In this document: piece by piece, positions 1 to 7,239 of the stretch
How positions within the stretch are numbered: position 1 is the first letter of the stretch
Layout: every line of letters starts with the position of its first letter
DNA from: Fibrobacter sp.
Lineage (GTDB): Bacteria > Fibrobacterota > Fibrobacteria > Fibrobacterales > Fibrobacteraceae
Reading direction: 5' to 3'
Length of the DNA stretch: 27,150 nt
Assembly: GCA_017520105.1 (NCBI GenBank)
Contig: JAFWRL010000214.1
Span: 1 to 27,150 of the forward strand
The notes under the pieces: generated by a model
Told to the model about the DNA's origin: nothing
The model's database searches: none
What the model saw: only the letters and a program-made list of their open reading frames with translations
Program-made: the position numbers and the translations under genes

Positions 1-1
1 A

Positions 2-256
2 GACGATGGCAAGAAAGAAGAAAAAGTCTATGCAAAACCGACATTCCGCGTCGTGATGACTGGACCGTTCGAATTCACCATCGTCATGGACGAATCGCTA
101 CCGGCCCGCGCCAAACGCTACGCCGTCTTGGACATGAAGGGGCAGGTTGTTTCCACGGGAACGTTAGACAGCAAGGATACTCGTGTGAAAGTACAAACCA
201 CAGGCTCGTACGTCGTCAAGGTCGGACTTGGCTATAGACGCGTCAATGTGAAGTAA
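2..256 (+). CDS. C-terminal end of a secreted protein with T9SS-like sorting tail (5'-truncated)
   Basis: The reading frame is open from the left edge (frame starting at base 2) to a TAA, so only the last 84 residues are visible and the start lies outside the window. The visible part begins with a Lys/Glu-rich linker and ends in a beta-rich module containing YAVLDMKGQVVSTGTL and a final RRVNVK. The same module closes the next gene (FAVMDMKGQVISTGSL ... KRVNVR), so the two are paralogous in their tails. Tails with this hydrophobic-strand, D-x-x-G, S-G-(S/T)-Y-(I/V)-V-K-V and terminal basic pattern resemble T9SS C-terminal sorting domains, which direct export across the outer membrane. The upstream domains are unknown; by its position it may be another fibro-slime-type protein, but that is a guess. 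A terminator-like hairpin follows. Confidence 0.75.
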   Translation, partial: DDGKKEEKVYAKPTFRVVMTGPFEFTIVMDESLPARAKRYAVLDMKGQVVSTGTLDSKDTRVKVQTTGSYVVKVGLGYRRVNVK

Positions 257-259
257 TAA

Positions 260-287
260 CTGATCCCGGCACAAGGCCGGGATGACA
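260..287. repeat. Type A intergenic hairpin repeat
   Basis: The stem ATCCCGGC/GCCGGGAT encloses a short loop and is followed by GACA. Near-identical copies occur at 367-394 and, as variants, in most intergenic spaces of the window. Confidence 0.85.
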
Positions 288-324
288 TTTTACTATTACT
301 GTCACCCCGGACTTTTCTTACTGT

Positions 325-356
325 CACCCCGCACTTGTTGCGGGGTCTGTTTTTTA
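325..356 (+). terminator. Rho-independent terminator
   Basis: The perfect stem CCCCGCA/TGCGGGG (327-333 with 339-345) has a 5-nt loop and is followed by TCTGTTTTTT. It ends the truncated upstream gene. It appears to be built from a reverse-oriented type A repeat, as the 5' flank reads TGTCACCCCG. Confidence 0.75.
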
Positions 357-366
357 TGCTGAACAA

Positions 367-394
367 CCGATCCCGGCACAAGGCCGGGATGACA
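367..394. repeat. Type A intergenic hairpin repeat
   Basis: Second full copy of the ATCCCGGC...GCCGGGATGACA hairpin, nearly identical to the copy about 100 bases upstream. Confidence 0.85.
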
Positions 395-549
395 GCTTGG
401 CAGGGATGACACGCCACACTCAAAGTCTCACCGGAACGCGTTTTCGGTGTTTTTTCGCCTCTTAGTGTATCATGAAAATGCGTTTTTTAGAAAATTGCAT
501 AATTTTTTGATATTTTTACACTTTTTCGATAAAAAAGTATCATAGACTA

Positions 550-578
550 TTGCTTTATTCAAAAAGTAAGTATATATT
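550..578 (+). promoter_or_regulatory. Candidate sigma70-type promoter of the fibro-slime gene
   Basis: TTGCTT (550-555), a 17-base spacer and TATATT (573-578) lie about 50 bases before the ATG at 628, in an AT-rich stretch. A second possible pair, TTGATA (507-512) and TAAAAA (530-535), lies upstream. This is a consensus match only. Confidence 0.4.
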
Positions 579-627
579 TACGATTACAAGGGGCTTCTAC
601 TGGTCTCGACAATACAAGGAGGAACAT

Positions 628-3600
628 ATGAAACCTTTTAAAACTTTCATCGCAGCAATCGCTGCACTAGGTATATCATATACGTGGGCAGAAACGGTCA
701 AAGAGTTCCACGTTTTTATACCTAACAACATGACATGGAAATCGTCCGTCCCGATGATAAACGAAGACGGCAAGTCACGGAAGCTCACCATCGATCCCGA
801 CCATTGCGGTTGGTACTACAGACGCTACGTCGATGAAGCGATTCCGGAAAAAGTATTCATTTACAGAGACGATGATTCCGCCATGGAAGAAGCCATTGGC
901 ATGAATGGGACCTGGGAAACAGGCGACAAGGCTCAGCCCATTTCGCTGGACCTTATCTTCGACCTGTATGCAACCGACCCACATTTCAACAACGCGGTTT
1001 ATTTTGTCGCCGACGCGGAAGAAGCTGCAGCGCTCCCTAGCGACAATATGGGGTGGTATGCAACACAGCCTGATGTCACTGGCAATTGCCGCTTCAACCT
1101 CGCCACCATCATCTATGATACAGACGCCTCGTTGCACGGAGCGTTCTCCTGCGCCCCGGAATGGTTTTCCGGGCAAACCGAAGCGCAAGCCAACGCTAAC
1201 GACTGCTACAGCACTTCAGCCAAATTCCCGGTCGCAACGTCCGCTACCGCCGAAATGCCATGTATCGGCATGACTCAGGGCATGGTCGAATCAACGCTTG
1301 ACCCGAAAAACAAAAAAATGACGCTTACCGCCAAAGGCAAGCAATGCTTTGGCTCCCAAGCGGACTCAGCCTTTGCAGCCATGTTTAATTACACAAAGGG
1401 CGTAAACGAAGAGTCCTGCTTCGACATACCCTTCGCGCAAAACGCCAGCGGCAACTTTGAATTCAACTCCGACTTCTATACAAGTCCAGGCACCACTGTT
1501 CCTGGCGGATTCTACCCCGCCGAAGCACCCGACGATATCATGATGATTTCGGAAAAACTTCCGGCTGCAAGAACCAAGCGCGCAGCAGATGCGCCCCTGT
1601 TCTTCTGTGCAGACGCCACTCCGAATTCCAAGACACCGCTCGGTCTCCGTACCATCGATGAAAAGGAAGGCGTCGCCAAGAGCAACCTTATCTGTAACGG
1701 TCCGGGTTGGACAGGCGGCATCGACTGCGAAGGTCTCTTTGCTAGAGGTTCCGAATTTACAATTGGCGAGAGCACCGTCGCAAAACAAATTTCCAACGCT
1801 CTCAATGTCACATGGGACGGCGATGGCTGGGGCTGGTCTTGTCCCAACGACGCCCCGAAGGGATGGACGACTTTCGATCCGGCAAAAGAAAAACGCAATC
1901 ACCACTTCTGCACCGAATCCCACGCGAACTTCCGCTTTAGAAAAGGCTTGAAATTCAGCGTCAGCGGAAACGACGACATCTGGGTGTTCGTTGACAACAA
2001 ACTGGCAATCGATATTGGCGGTACTCATCTCGCCGCTCCGGGGCACGTCGATATGGACAAGTTCTTGCCAAATGGTGAAGTCGGCAAGTCCTATGATATC
2101 GACATTTACACCTGCAACCGCCGTGCAGCATCAAGCGACCTCAGAATCAACGCCAACTTCACATTCTTTGCAGAACAAACATCGGGAATTTCAGTCAGAA
2201 GCAAGTTTGACACGGAAGATTATATCAAAAACGGCAACAACCATATGAAGATTTGCTACAAATCAGCCGGAGGATCATGCTTGTACGCTTTAGGTGGAAG
2301 TTCTGAAGATTGCGAAACGGCAACAATCGAAACAACGATTAAAGACAAAATCAAGTACATATTCACTACAGACAAAACCGGTAGCGATTCAACAAAGACG
2401 ATTATCAGCGAAGCTGAATTTGCCAAGAACCCGATTCAATACAAAGGCGGAATCGATATCACCGACCGAGCCAAGCCAATTGTCAACGAAAACATATTGA
2501 AAGAATCCCTCACTGGCGGTAGGTATTACCTTATCGTTAAGATAGGCAACAATTCAAAGGCCATCGAAATCAATATCAAGAGTTCTCTCGCTGTTGCAAA
2601 TCGCGAGGCAGTCTCCGTTGACGAAAACGGCAAGCCCAGTGCACCAAGCAAATTCAAGTCTATGGCAACACCTTCAACTCCGTTGGCAGATGGCTCTCCG
2701 GACATCAATCAGCTGGTTCCGCTCTATATCGCCGCTATCATTGATCCTTGCTCTAGCACGAACTGCACGGATCCTCTCGAATTGCAGCAGGCCCCGGGAA
2801 CTGCTTACTCATTGCAGGTTTCCAACAACAAGGCAGTCTTCTACGAGAAAAAGAACGGAAAGCTCGTGGCGTTCAACCCGGCATCAAGCCGCACGATTGG
2901 CGCAAGCGGAATCGATACCCTTTACGTGACAATCCCATCCGACGAAATGGATTCACAAGAAGAGAAAGTATCCATCAACGTGAAGGGTAGCGCTCGCAAG
3001 GCCGAAATCAGCTTCTTTGTGCCGAAACTCGTATTTGTCGATTCTTACACCACGTTTAATGTTGTAACAAAAGACAAGGATACGGACCATCGTATTAAAG
3101 GCGGTATTTACGCATTCAACTTGATTGCCCTCAACGCAGACAATACTCCATGCACGGATTGCAACTTCAAGCTCTCGCTGGGTTCCAAGACATCATCCGG
3201 TTTGACGATTCTCTCCGATGCCCTGGTAAGGTTCGGCCGCGCGATATTCGAAGTTTCGTCTTCCAAAGTTTACAAGAAAGGCACAGAAGCATCTTGCAAT
3301 GGGCCTGCTACTCTCCAAGTCGTAGGGCCGAATCCGGCACTCATGCAAGTCTCTTATAGTAACTTGCAGTTCGAGGAACCGCCGATGTCTATACCGCAAA
3401 CAGGGAATGTCAAGAAATCTACGTTCAGCGTCCAGGCGAACGCTCCGCAGGAAATCTCTATCACCACAAGCAATTTCACGAAGAACGGGACAAAGACATT
3501 TGCCGTGATGGACATGAAGGGACAAGTGATTTCTACAGGTTCGCTGAATAGCAGCTCGATCCGCGTGAAAGTTCCGGTATCCGGTTCGTACATCGTGAAG

Positions 3601-3636
3601 GTCGGGACAAACAGCAAACGCGTGAATGTAAGATGA
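628..3636 (+). CDS. Secreted fibro-slime domain protein with T9SS-like tail
   Basis: The start is ATG 628, preceded by a perfect AAGGAGG six bases upstream; the longer open frame to 550 has no RBS and runs over the promoter. The product has 1002 aa. Residues 1-21 are a signal peptide (MKPFKTF...SYTWA, cleavage before ET). An N-terminal Cys-containing beta-type region runs to about 320. The fibro-slime domain (TIGR02148 type) spans about 371-514; its core reads FSVSGNDDIWVFVDNKLAID and continues IGGTHLAAPGHVD, ending SSDLRINANFTFF. Further Ig-like beta regions follow, and residues about 920-1002 form the sorting tail (MDMKGQVISTGSL ... NVR). Fibro-slime proteins are surface proteins of Fibrobacter associated with cell-surface slime and cellulose adhesion; a PA14-like carbohydrate contact is plausible but not shown here. 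Domain assignment is firm; ligand and exact role are unknown. Confidence 0.85.
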   Translation: MKPFKTFIAAIAALGISYTWAETVKEFHVFIPNNMTWKSSVPMINEDGKSRKLTIDPDHCGWYYRRYVDEAIPEKVFIYRDDDSAMEEAIGMNGTWETGDKAQPISLDLIFDLYATDPHFNNAVYFVADAEEAAALPSDNMGWYATQPDVTGNCRFNLATIIYDTDASLHGAFSCAPEWFSGQTEAQANANDCYSTSAKFPVATSATAEMPCIGMTQGMVESTLDPKNKKMTLTAKGKQCFGSQADSAFAAMFNYTKGVNEESCFDIPFAQNASGNFEFNSDFYTSPGTTVPGGFYPAEAPDDIMMISEKLPAARTKRAADAPLFFCADATPNSKTPLGLRTIDEKEGVAKSNLICNGPGWTGGIDCEGLFARGSEFTIGESTVAKQISNALNVTWDGDGWGWSCPNDAPKGWTTFDPAKEKRNHHFCTESHANFRFRKGLKFSVSGNDDIWVFVDNKLAIDIGGTHLAAPGHVDMDKFLPNGEVGKSYDIDIYTCNRRAASSDLRINANFTFFAEQTSGISVRSKFDTEDYIKNGNNHMKICYKSAGGSCLYALGGSSEDCETATIETTIKDKIKYIFTTDKTGSDSTKTIISEAEFAKNPIQYKGGIDITDRAKPIVNENILKESLTGGRYYLIVKIGNNSKAIEINIKSSLAVANREAVSVDENGKPSAPSKFKSMATPSTPLADGSPDINQLVPLYIAAIIDPCSSTNCTDPLELQQAPGTAYSLQVSNNKAVFYEKKNGKLVAFNPASSRTIGASGIDTLYVTIPSDEMDSQEEKVSINVKGSARKAEISFFVPKLVFVDSYTTFNVVTKDKDTDHRIKGGIYAFNLIALNADNTPCTDCNFKLSLGSKTSSGLTILSDALVRFGRAIFEVSSSKVYKKGTEASCNGPATLQVVGPNPALMQVSYSNLQFEEPPMSIPQTGNVKKSTFSVQANAPQEISITTSNFTKNGTKTFAVMDMKGQVISTGSLNSSSIRVKVPVSGSYIVKVGTNSKRVNVR

Positions 3637-3683
3637 TAAAAAAGACTTGTTGTTAGGAGGAACAGTAAGGGGGAAAAAGATAG

Positions 3684-3715
3684 CTCCCGCTCCAATTGGG
3701 GCGGGAGTTTCTTGT
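3684..3715 (+). terminator. Rho-independent terminator of the fibro-slime gene
   Basis: The stem CTCCCGC/GCGGGAG, extended by three more pairs around an AATT loop (3684-3707), is followed by TTTCTTGTT. It lies 48 bases after the stop codon. Confidence 0.8.
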
Positions 3716-3723
3716 TGAAACAA

Positions 3724-3752
3724 CTGACCCCAGAATTAAATCCGGGGTGACA
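3724..3752. repeat. Type A intergenic hairpin repeat
   Basis: A GACCCC...TCCGGGGTGACA variant with an AT-rich loop, sitting between the convergent fibro-slime and aldo/keto reductase genes. Confidence 0.75.
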
Positions 3753-3769
3753 AGGTAAAAAGAACCGTG

Positions 3770-3875
3770 ACTGGATCCTTCACATTCGTTCAGGATGACG
3801 GCGGAGTAGCAACGTCAGGATGACGGAGAAATGGCAGCGTCAGGATGACGACAAGACTAATGCCGGGGTGACAAG
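3770..3875. repeat. Type B repeat with degenerate GTCAGGATGACG copies
   Basis: A full type B element (ACTGGATCCTTCAC then TTCAGGATGACG, 3770-3800) is followed by two short GTCAGGATGACG copies (about 3813-3850) and a GCCGGGGTGACAAGG end of a type A element. It looks like a nested or decayed cluster. Confidence 0.7.
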
Positions 3876-3876
3876 G

Positions 3877-4710
3877 CTATAGGCCGTCGATGTCGAGGAG
3901 GGTCGCCATGTCGGTCGAATTGATTTCGAAGTCGAGTTTGGCGTTTTGGCGGATGCGGTCTTCGTGTACAGATTTCGGCAGCGGCAAAAGCCCGAGCTGC
4001 AGCACAAAGCGGCTTGCGAGTTGCGGCACCGAAACGTTGTATCTTTCGGCCATCGCGCAGACTTTGGGCACTTTGATGAGGCGCCCTGTCGCGTTGGGCG
4101 AATACGCTTCCACCAGAATGCCGTTCTGTTCGCAGAAGTCAATCAACTCCGTCGGAACGTGCCCGATATGGACGCGGATCTGGTTCACGGCAGGCATCAC
4201 GCGGCCACCCGCCATGATGTTGTTGAGGTCGTCGATTTCGAAATTGGAGACGCCGATTGTGCGGATTTTTCCCGCCTCGTACGCTTCCTCAAGGGCCTTC
4301 CAAACTTCAATATTTTCATTGAAATAGCGGTTTCCCGCAGTCGAGGCCATTTCGCTCCACGGACGCGGTGCATGGATGAGCATCATGTCGATGTGGAAAG
4401 CGTCCAAGCGGTCCATCGATTCCTGGATGCAGCGAACCGCGTCTGCATAGTTTTTGACTTCGGCTGGGATTTTCGTCGTGATAAAAACGCTTTCGCGATG
4501 GATTCCGGTCGCCTTGAGAGCGGCCTTGAGGCCCTCGCCTACGCCCGCTTCGTTTTCGTATGCAATCGCAGTATCGATATGGCGATACCCGGCATCAATA
4601 GCGGCAGCCACCGCCGTCACGGCCACATCGTTTGGCGTTTGCCATGTCCCCAATGCAATTTTTGGAACGCGTTGACCGTTGTTCAGCTTGTAAAATTCTT
4701 CTAGCACCAT
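3877..4710 (-). CDS. Aldo/keto reductase (AKR superfamily)
   Basis: The product has 277 aa, the usual length for the diketogluconate-reductase-like branch. It should be a cytoplasmic NAD(P)H-dependent carbonyl reductase with a TIM-barrel fold. The AKR tetrad is complete: Asp46 and Tyr51 (GYRHIDTAIAYENE), Lys80 (FITTKIP) and His113 (LIHAPRPW). The family signature GKIRTIGVSNFE is present, as is the C-terminal cofactor motif LPKSVHEDRIRQN, whose Lys-Ser-x-x-Arg pattern favours NADPH. The ATG is preceded by GAGGTAGG, a good RBS. It stands alone, convergent with the fibro-slime gene and separated from it by repeats, so context gives no substrate. The family assignment is secure; the substrate (sugar, aldehyde or keto acid) cannot be read from the sequence. 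Confidence 0.9.
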   Translation of the reverse strand: MVLEEFYKLNNGQRVPKIALGTWQTPNDVAVTAVAAAIDAGYRHIDTAIAYENEAGVGEGLKAALKATGIHRESVFITTKIPAEVKNYADAVRCIQESMDRLDAFHIDMMLIHAPRPWSEMASTAGNRYFNENIEVWKALEEAYEAGKIRTIGVSNFEIDDLNNIMAGGRVMPAVNQIRVHIGHVPTELIDFCEQNGILVEAYSPNATGRLIKVPKVCAMAERYNVSVPQLASRFVLQLGLLPLPKSVHEDRIRQNAKLDFEINSTDMATLLDIDGL

Positions 4711-4818
4711 ATCCTACCTCACAACTTATACTAAAGTAATATAAATTTAAAGTGCTGAAATAGGAGCTATTTTTTTCGGGACTTAGACCACTTTGGAATA
4801 TTTACTGGTGTGAAAAGA

Positions 4819-5325
4819 CTACGGTTGTATGTAGGTAATGATCCAAAGATAGTCTCCGTTAAAAGTTAGGTATTTTGCTCCGACAAATTCCGCAGGGATG
4901 TCAATCTCGTAATTTGCGAAGCATTCACATCTAGAGCCACCACTAACATCCGGCGGGAACTCCCTGTACTCCACATGGACCCATAATGTATCTTCCCTCT
5001 TGTCTAGAGAAATTTTGGATACCTCTCCATTTTCAGCGCAAATAGACCCAAAGCGGTCCTTCAAAACAGCAGACCCGTCTTTGTTCATTACAACATGAAC
5101 AGAATCGGTTTCACTTACGGTTTTCATCAAACCGCGCTCTCCACCACACGATCCTGCACTTGCCATAAACGAGCAGGAATCCAACTTGGCATAAGTCGAA
5201 TTAGCCGTCGGTGTTTTTTCGGGTGCACTTTGAGCACTATCAGCCCCGGAATCATCGGAGCATGCAACAAGCAAGCTAAAGCTAATGGCGATAGCGGCTA
5301 AACTGAACAGAATTTTTTTTTGCAT
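4819..5325 (-). CDS. Small secreted lipoprotein of unknown function
   Basis: The product has 168 aa from the ATG at 5325, chosen because GGAG lies seven bases upstream and the signal sequence (MQKKILFSLAAIAIS...) starts there; 12 further upstream codons are possible but unlikely. The lipobox LLVAC makes it a probable lipoprotein, with a Ser/Asp/Ala-rich linker after the Cys. The mature part has several Cys (SCSF, GSCGG, SICAE, RCECF) that could form disulfides, and it ends in a hydrophobic beta-like YLTFNGDYLWIITYIQP. No known domain is recognised. Its start overlaps the 3' end of the upstream gene by 44 bases on the same strand, which suggests translational coupling. Base composition is nearer to the genome norm than its two AT-rich upstream neighbours. 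Confidence 0.75.
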   Translation of the reverse strand: MQKKILFSLAAIAISFSLLVACSDDSGADSAQSAPEKTPTANSTYAKLDSCSFMASAGSCGGERGLMKTVSETDSVHVVMNKDGSAVLKDRFGSICAENGEVSKISLDKREDTLWVHVEYREFPPDVSGGSRCECFANYEIDIPAEFVGAKYLTFNGDYLWIITYIQP

Positions 5326-6169
5326 AATAATCACTCCATGATTTACGGGTATGTGGAACATCTATAATAGAACCTAATTCTACATTATTTTCAAGAAAAA
5401 TTTTAGATGCGTATGAAAGGCATGGAAATAGCTTTTTGTTATCGCCGTCCGATACTTCGCAATAAGCTTCAGCAACACTACCTACTTCAACTTTTTCCAT
5501 TCTAACCGTTTTTTCCATTCCTCTCTTATTGCGAGTATTAACAGAATCAAAATCTTCTGTCAACAAAGAATCTAGTGTCGCTTCATTTTCAGAGTCTGTT
5601 TCATCGATCAAAATACTTTCCGATGTTATTTTCAAATCTTGCAAAGCAATCCTTGCATCTCTCAAGAAACCATCCCTATCTGTACGAATCCTTAAAAAAT
5701 TGTTTTTATTACGTACTACACGACCATTAAAAACTCTTTTAAAATTAAATGTATAGCCTCCTATTTTCGCACCTTGCGAAACAGAAAAAGAATGATTCTT
5801 ATCAATAGAGATGAGCCTAAACTGAGTTGCATAGTCGTTTGGCAAAAACTTTTTTAGCATTTCACGAGCACAAATGGCGCGATTAGATTCTACTTCTGAC
5901 AAGTCCAGCTTCAAATTCTCATTCTTTACTTTAAGAACATTCAGTCTTGTCAGCTTAACGTCATTTGCATTGGACATTTTCATTTTCAAATCGTCCATCG
6001 TTTTAAAGGTATTCTCATTAATTTCGACAATATACGTATTCCTTTTTAAATCATTTTGATTGCGATTTTTAAAGAAAGCCTTAGCATTTTCTGTCATAAC
6101 AAGAACAGGCTTAGCGTAAACAAGCGAGCTAAGCACCAGCGATATAAAAATCAAAAAAAGATTTCTCAT
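5282..6169 (-). CDS. Secreted protein with protease-propeptide-like (FTP/PepSY-like) segment
   Basis: The product has 295 aa, with a signal peptide MRNLFLIFISLVLSSLVYA (cleavage before KP) and an RBS GGAAG six bases before ATG. No family is recognised with certainty. Residues about 138-180 (GGYTFNFKRVFNGRVVRNKN, then N-F-L-R-I-R-T-D-R-D-G) follow the pattern strand - F/Y-NG - V - strand - D-x-D-G seen in fungalysin/thermolysin propeptides (FTP) and PepSY domains. A later segment (SVAEAYCEVSDGDNKKLFPC) could be the closing strand of such a propeptide. It starts 16 bases after the stop of the caspase-like gene, so the two are surely co-transcribed. Working idea: a secreted inhibitor, chaperone or separated propeptide for the upstream enzyme. 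It is AT-rich and Lys/Asn-rich, unlike most of the window. The propeptide call is a visual inference. Confidence 0.65.
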   Translation of the reverse strand: MRNLFLIFISLVLSSLVYAKPVLVMTENAKAFFKNRNQNDLKRNTYIVEINENTFKTMDDLKMKMSNANDVKLTRLNVLKVKNENLKLDLSEVESNRAICAREMLKKFLPNDYATQFRLISIDKNHSFSVSQGAKIGGYTFNFKRVFNGRVVRNKNNFLRIRTDRDGFLRDARIALQDLKITSESILIDETDSENEATLDSLLTEDFDSVNTRNKRGMEKTVRMEKVEVGSVAEAYCEVSDGDNKKLFPCLSYASKIFLENNVELGSIIDVPHTRKSWSDYYAKKNSVQFSRYRH

Positions 6170-6185
6170 TTTTCACTTCCATATT

Positions 6186-7109
6186 TTAATAAGAATAATA
6201 TTCTGGAGAGCCATATTCACTATACATTACATATAATTCCAACGTTCCATTTATTGGGATTGGTTCATTAAAAGTGTAGTCAAAACGTTCCATACTTGTG
6301 TCATGATAATTATTATCCGCATCATATCCACGCAAAAACGCTATCGCAGGTTTCATACCATAATAATAATTGATTTCAAAAACAAAATCAGCATTCGCCA
6401 TATCAAAAGAATCCCAAATAGTCTCGCCATCTTCAATAAAATAATAGACAAAATACTTATACAAATCTTCAGTCGCTTTATATTGACCTGCCTCCCAATA
6501 AGCAAAATCCCAACTAATCGCATAAAACCCTAAAATAGAATGAACTCCCGCAAAAGCACTCCTCAGTTTATCAACTTTAGAAAAGTCGATAGTTTCTACA
6601 GTTAATGGCAAATGTAGTTTATCTGATTGATTCACATTCAACACTAAACAAGCATCAAAAATAACCCACCGAGTAGCACCATTATAAATTTTTCCATATT
6701 GATCATCTAGACATGTAGGAGTGCCACAGCCACTAGATACATTTACAGGATAATCATAAAGATATATAAGTTGCGGAGTTCCATGACCAGAAAAGAACAC
6801 AAATTGAGTAAAATAGGTTAAAGAGTTTCTATAATTATCCCTTGTTGCTGCACTATCTCCATAGTAAGCTGCATTCTTCGTCATTCCAGGATACCATAAA
6901 TCCAAAGCAGAAAACAAAGAATCAATAAAAGCATCTTTGTGAAAAGCACTTCTCATAAGGGATGGTAAACTATGATCATAATAATGGCTATAATCATTCA
7001 CAGCAAACGCCATCACATTTACACTTGATGGAGTAGTCCAAGTAGGCGTATCGGCATACGAATACGCAAAGATGAACACACACGCATATACGAATGAAAT
7101 GAATTTCAT
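6186..7109 (-). CDS. Secreted caspase-fold (DUF6345-like) putative cysteine peptidase
   Basis: The product has 307 aa, with signal peptide MKFISFVYACVFIFAYSYA (cleavage before DT) and RBS GGGAG four bases before ATG. The body has the hallmark of the caspase/gingipain-type fold: a hydrophobic strand ending in FVFFSGHG (His109) and, about 45 residues later, a second strand ending in RWVIFDAC (Cys154), followed by FAGVHSILGFYAISWDF. This His/Cys dyad with a G-x-H-x-(I/L)-L-G-F segment fits DUF6345-type proteins as I remember them. The mature protein is rich in Tyr and aromatic residues and should act in the periplasm or outside the cell. It is the first gene of an AT-rich operon with the propeptide-like protein and a lipoprotein. 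Activity is not proven; it could be a non-peptidase binding protein of the same fold. Confidence 0.65.
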   Translation of the reverse strand: MKFISFVYACVFIFAYSYADTPTWTTPSSVNVMAFAVNDYSHYYDHSLPSLMRSAFHKDAFIDSLFSALDLWYPGMTKNAAYYGDSAATRDNYRNSLTYFTQFVFFSGHGTPQLIYLYDYPVNVSSGCGTPTCLDDQYGKIYNGATRWVIFDACLVLNVNQSDKLHLPLTVETIDFSKVDKLRSAFAGVHSILGFYAISWDFAYWEAGQYKATEDLYKYFVYYFIEDGETIWDSFDMANADFVFEINYYYGMKPAIAFLRGYDADNNYHDTSMERFDYTFNEPIPINGTLELYVMYSEYGSPEYYSY

Positions 7110-7136
7110 GCTACTCCCAAAATTTTGAAACCCATA

Positions 7137-7153
7137 TTAAGTAAAATACTTAA
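7137..7153. promoter_or_regulatory. Perfect 17-bp inverted repeat upstream of the caspase-like operon
   Basis: TTAAGTA-AAA-TACTTAA, with 7-bp arms and a 3-bp centre, starts 28 bases before the ATG at 7109. Its position in the promoter/leader region suggests an operator. It is AT-rich, so chance is possible. Confidence 0.4.
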
Positions 7154-7176
7154 AAAGAGAACCTCCGTAACCAGCA

Positions 7177-7201
7177 AAATGTAAACTTTAATTTTACATT
7201 T
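7177..7201. promoter_or_regulatory. AT-rich inverted repeat between the CDF and caspase-like genes
   Basis: Arms AAATGTAAA and TTTACATTT (9 bp each) flank a 7-nt loop. It could be an operator of the caspase-like operon or a weak 3'-end structure of the CDF transcript; the sequence does not decide. Confidence 0.35.
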
Positions 7202-7239
7202 CGTAAAAAACTCGACAACTGTGGCCGGGGCACCAATCA

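Larger units (their letters stand above)
257..627. other. Intergenic region with repeats, terminator and promoter
   Basis: I see no gene in these 371 bases. The left half holds two full type A hairpin repeats (260-287 and 367-394), a half copy in the opposite orientation (299-312), a further GGGATGACA remnant near 402-410 and an intrinsic terminator (about 325-356). The right half is strongly AT-rich and carries a candidate promoter for the fibro-slime gene. The small minus-strand ORF across 232-423 is made of repeat sequence. Confidence 0.7.

Noticed and set aside
232..423. 63-aa minus-strand open frame
   Set aside because: It consists of type A repeat sequence and intergenic text; it has no RBS or conserved features.
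550..627. 26-codon N-terminal extension of the fibro-slime protein
   Set aside because: The ATG at 628 has a perfect AAGGAGG and starts a normal signal peptide; the extension covers the candidate promoter.
1366..2046. 226-aa minus-strand open frame
   Set aside because: It is antisense to the fibro-slime domain region; no RBS and no family features.
4711..4818. Terminator or small RNA between the lipoprotein and aldo/keto reductase genes
   Set aside because: I found no stable hairpin with a T-run and no clear promoter pair; only AT-rich leader sequence is visible.
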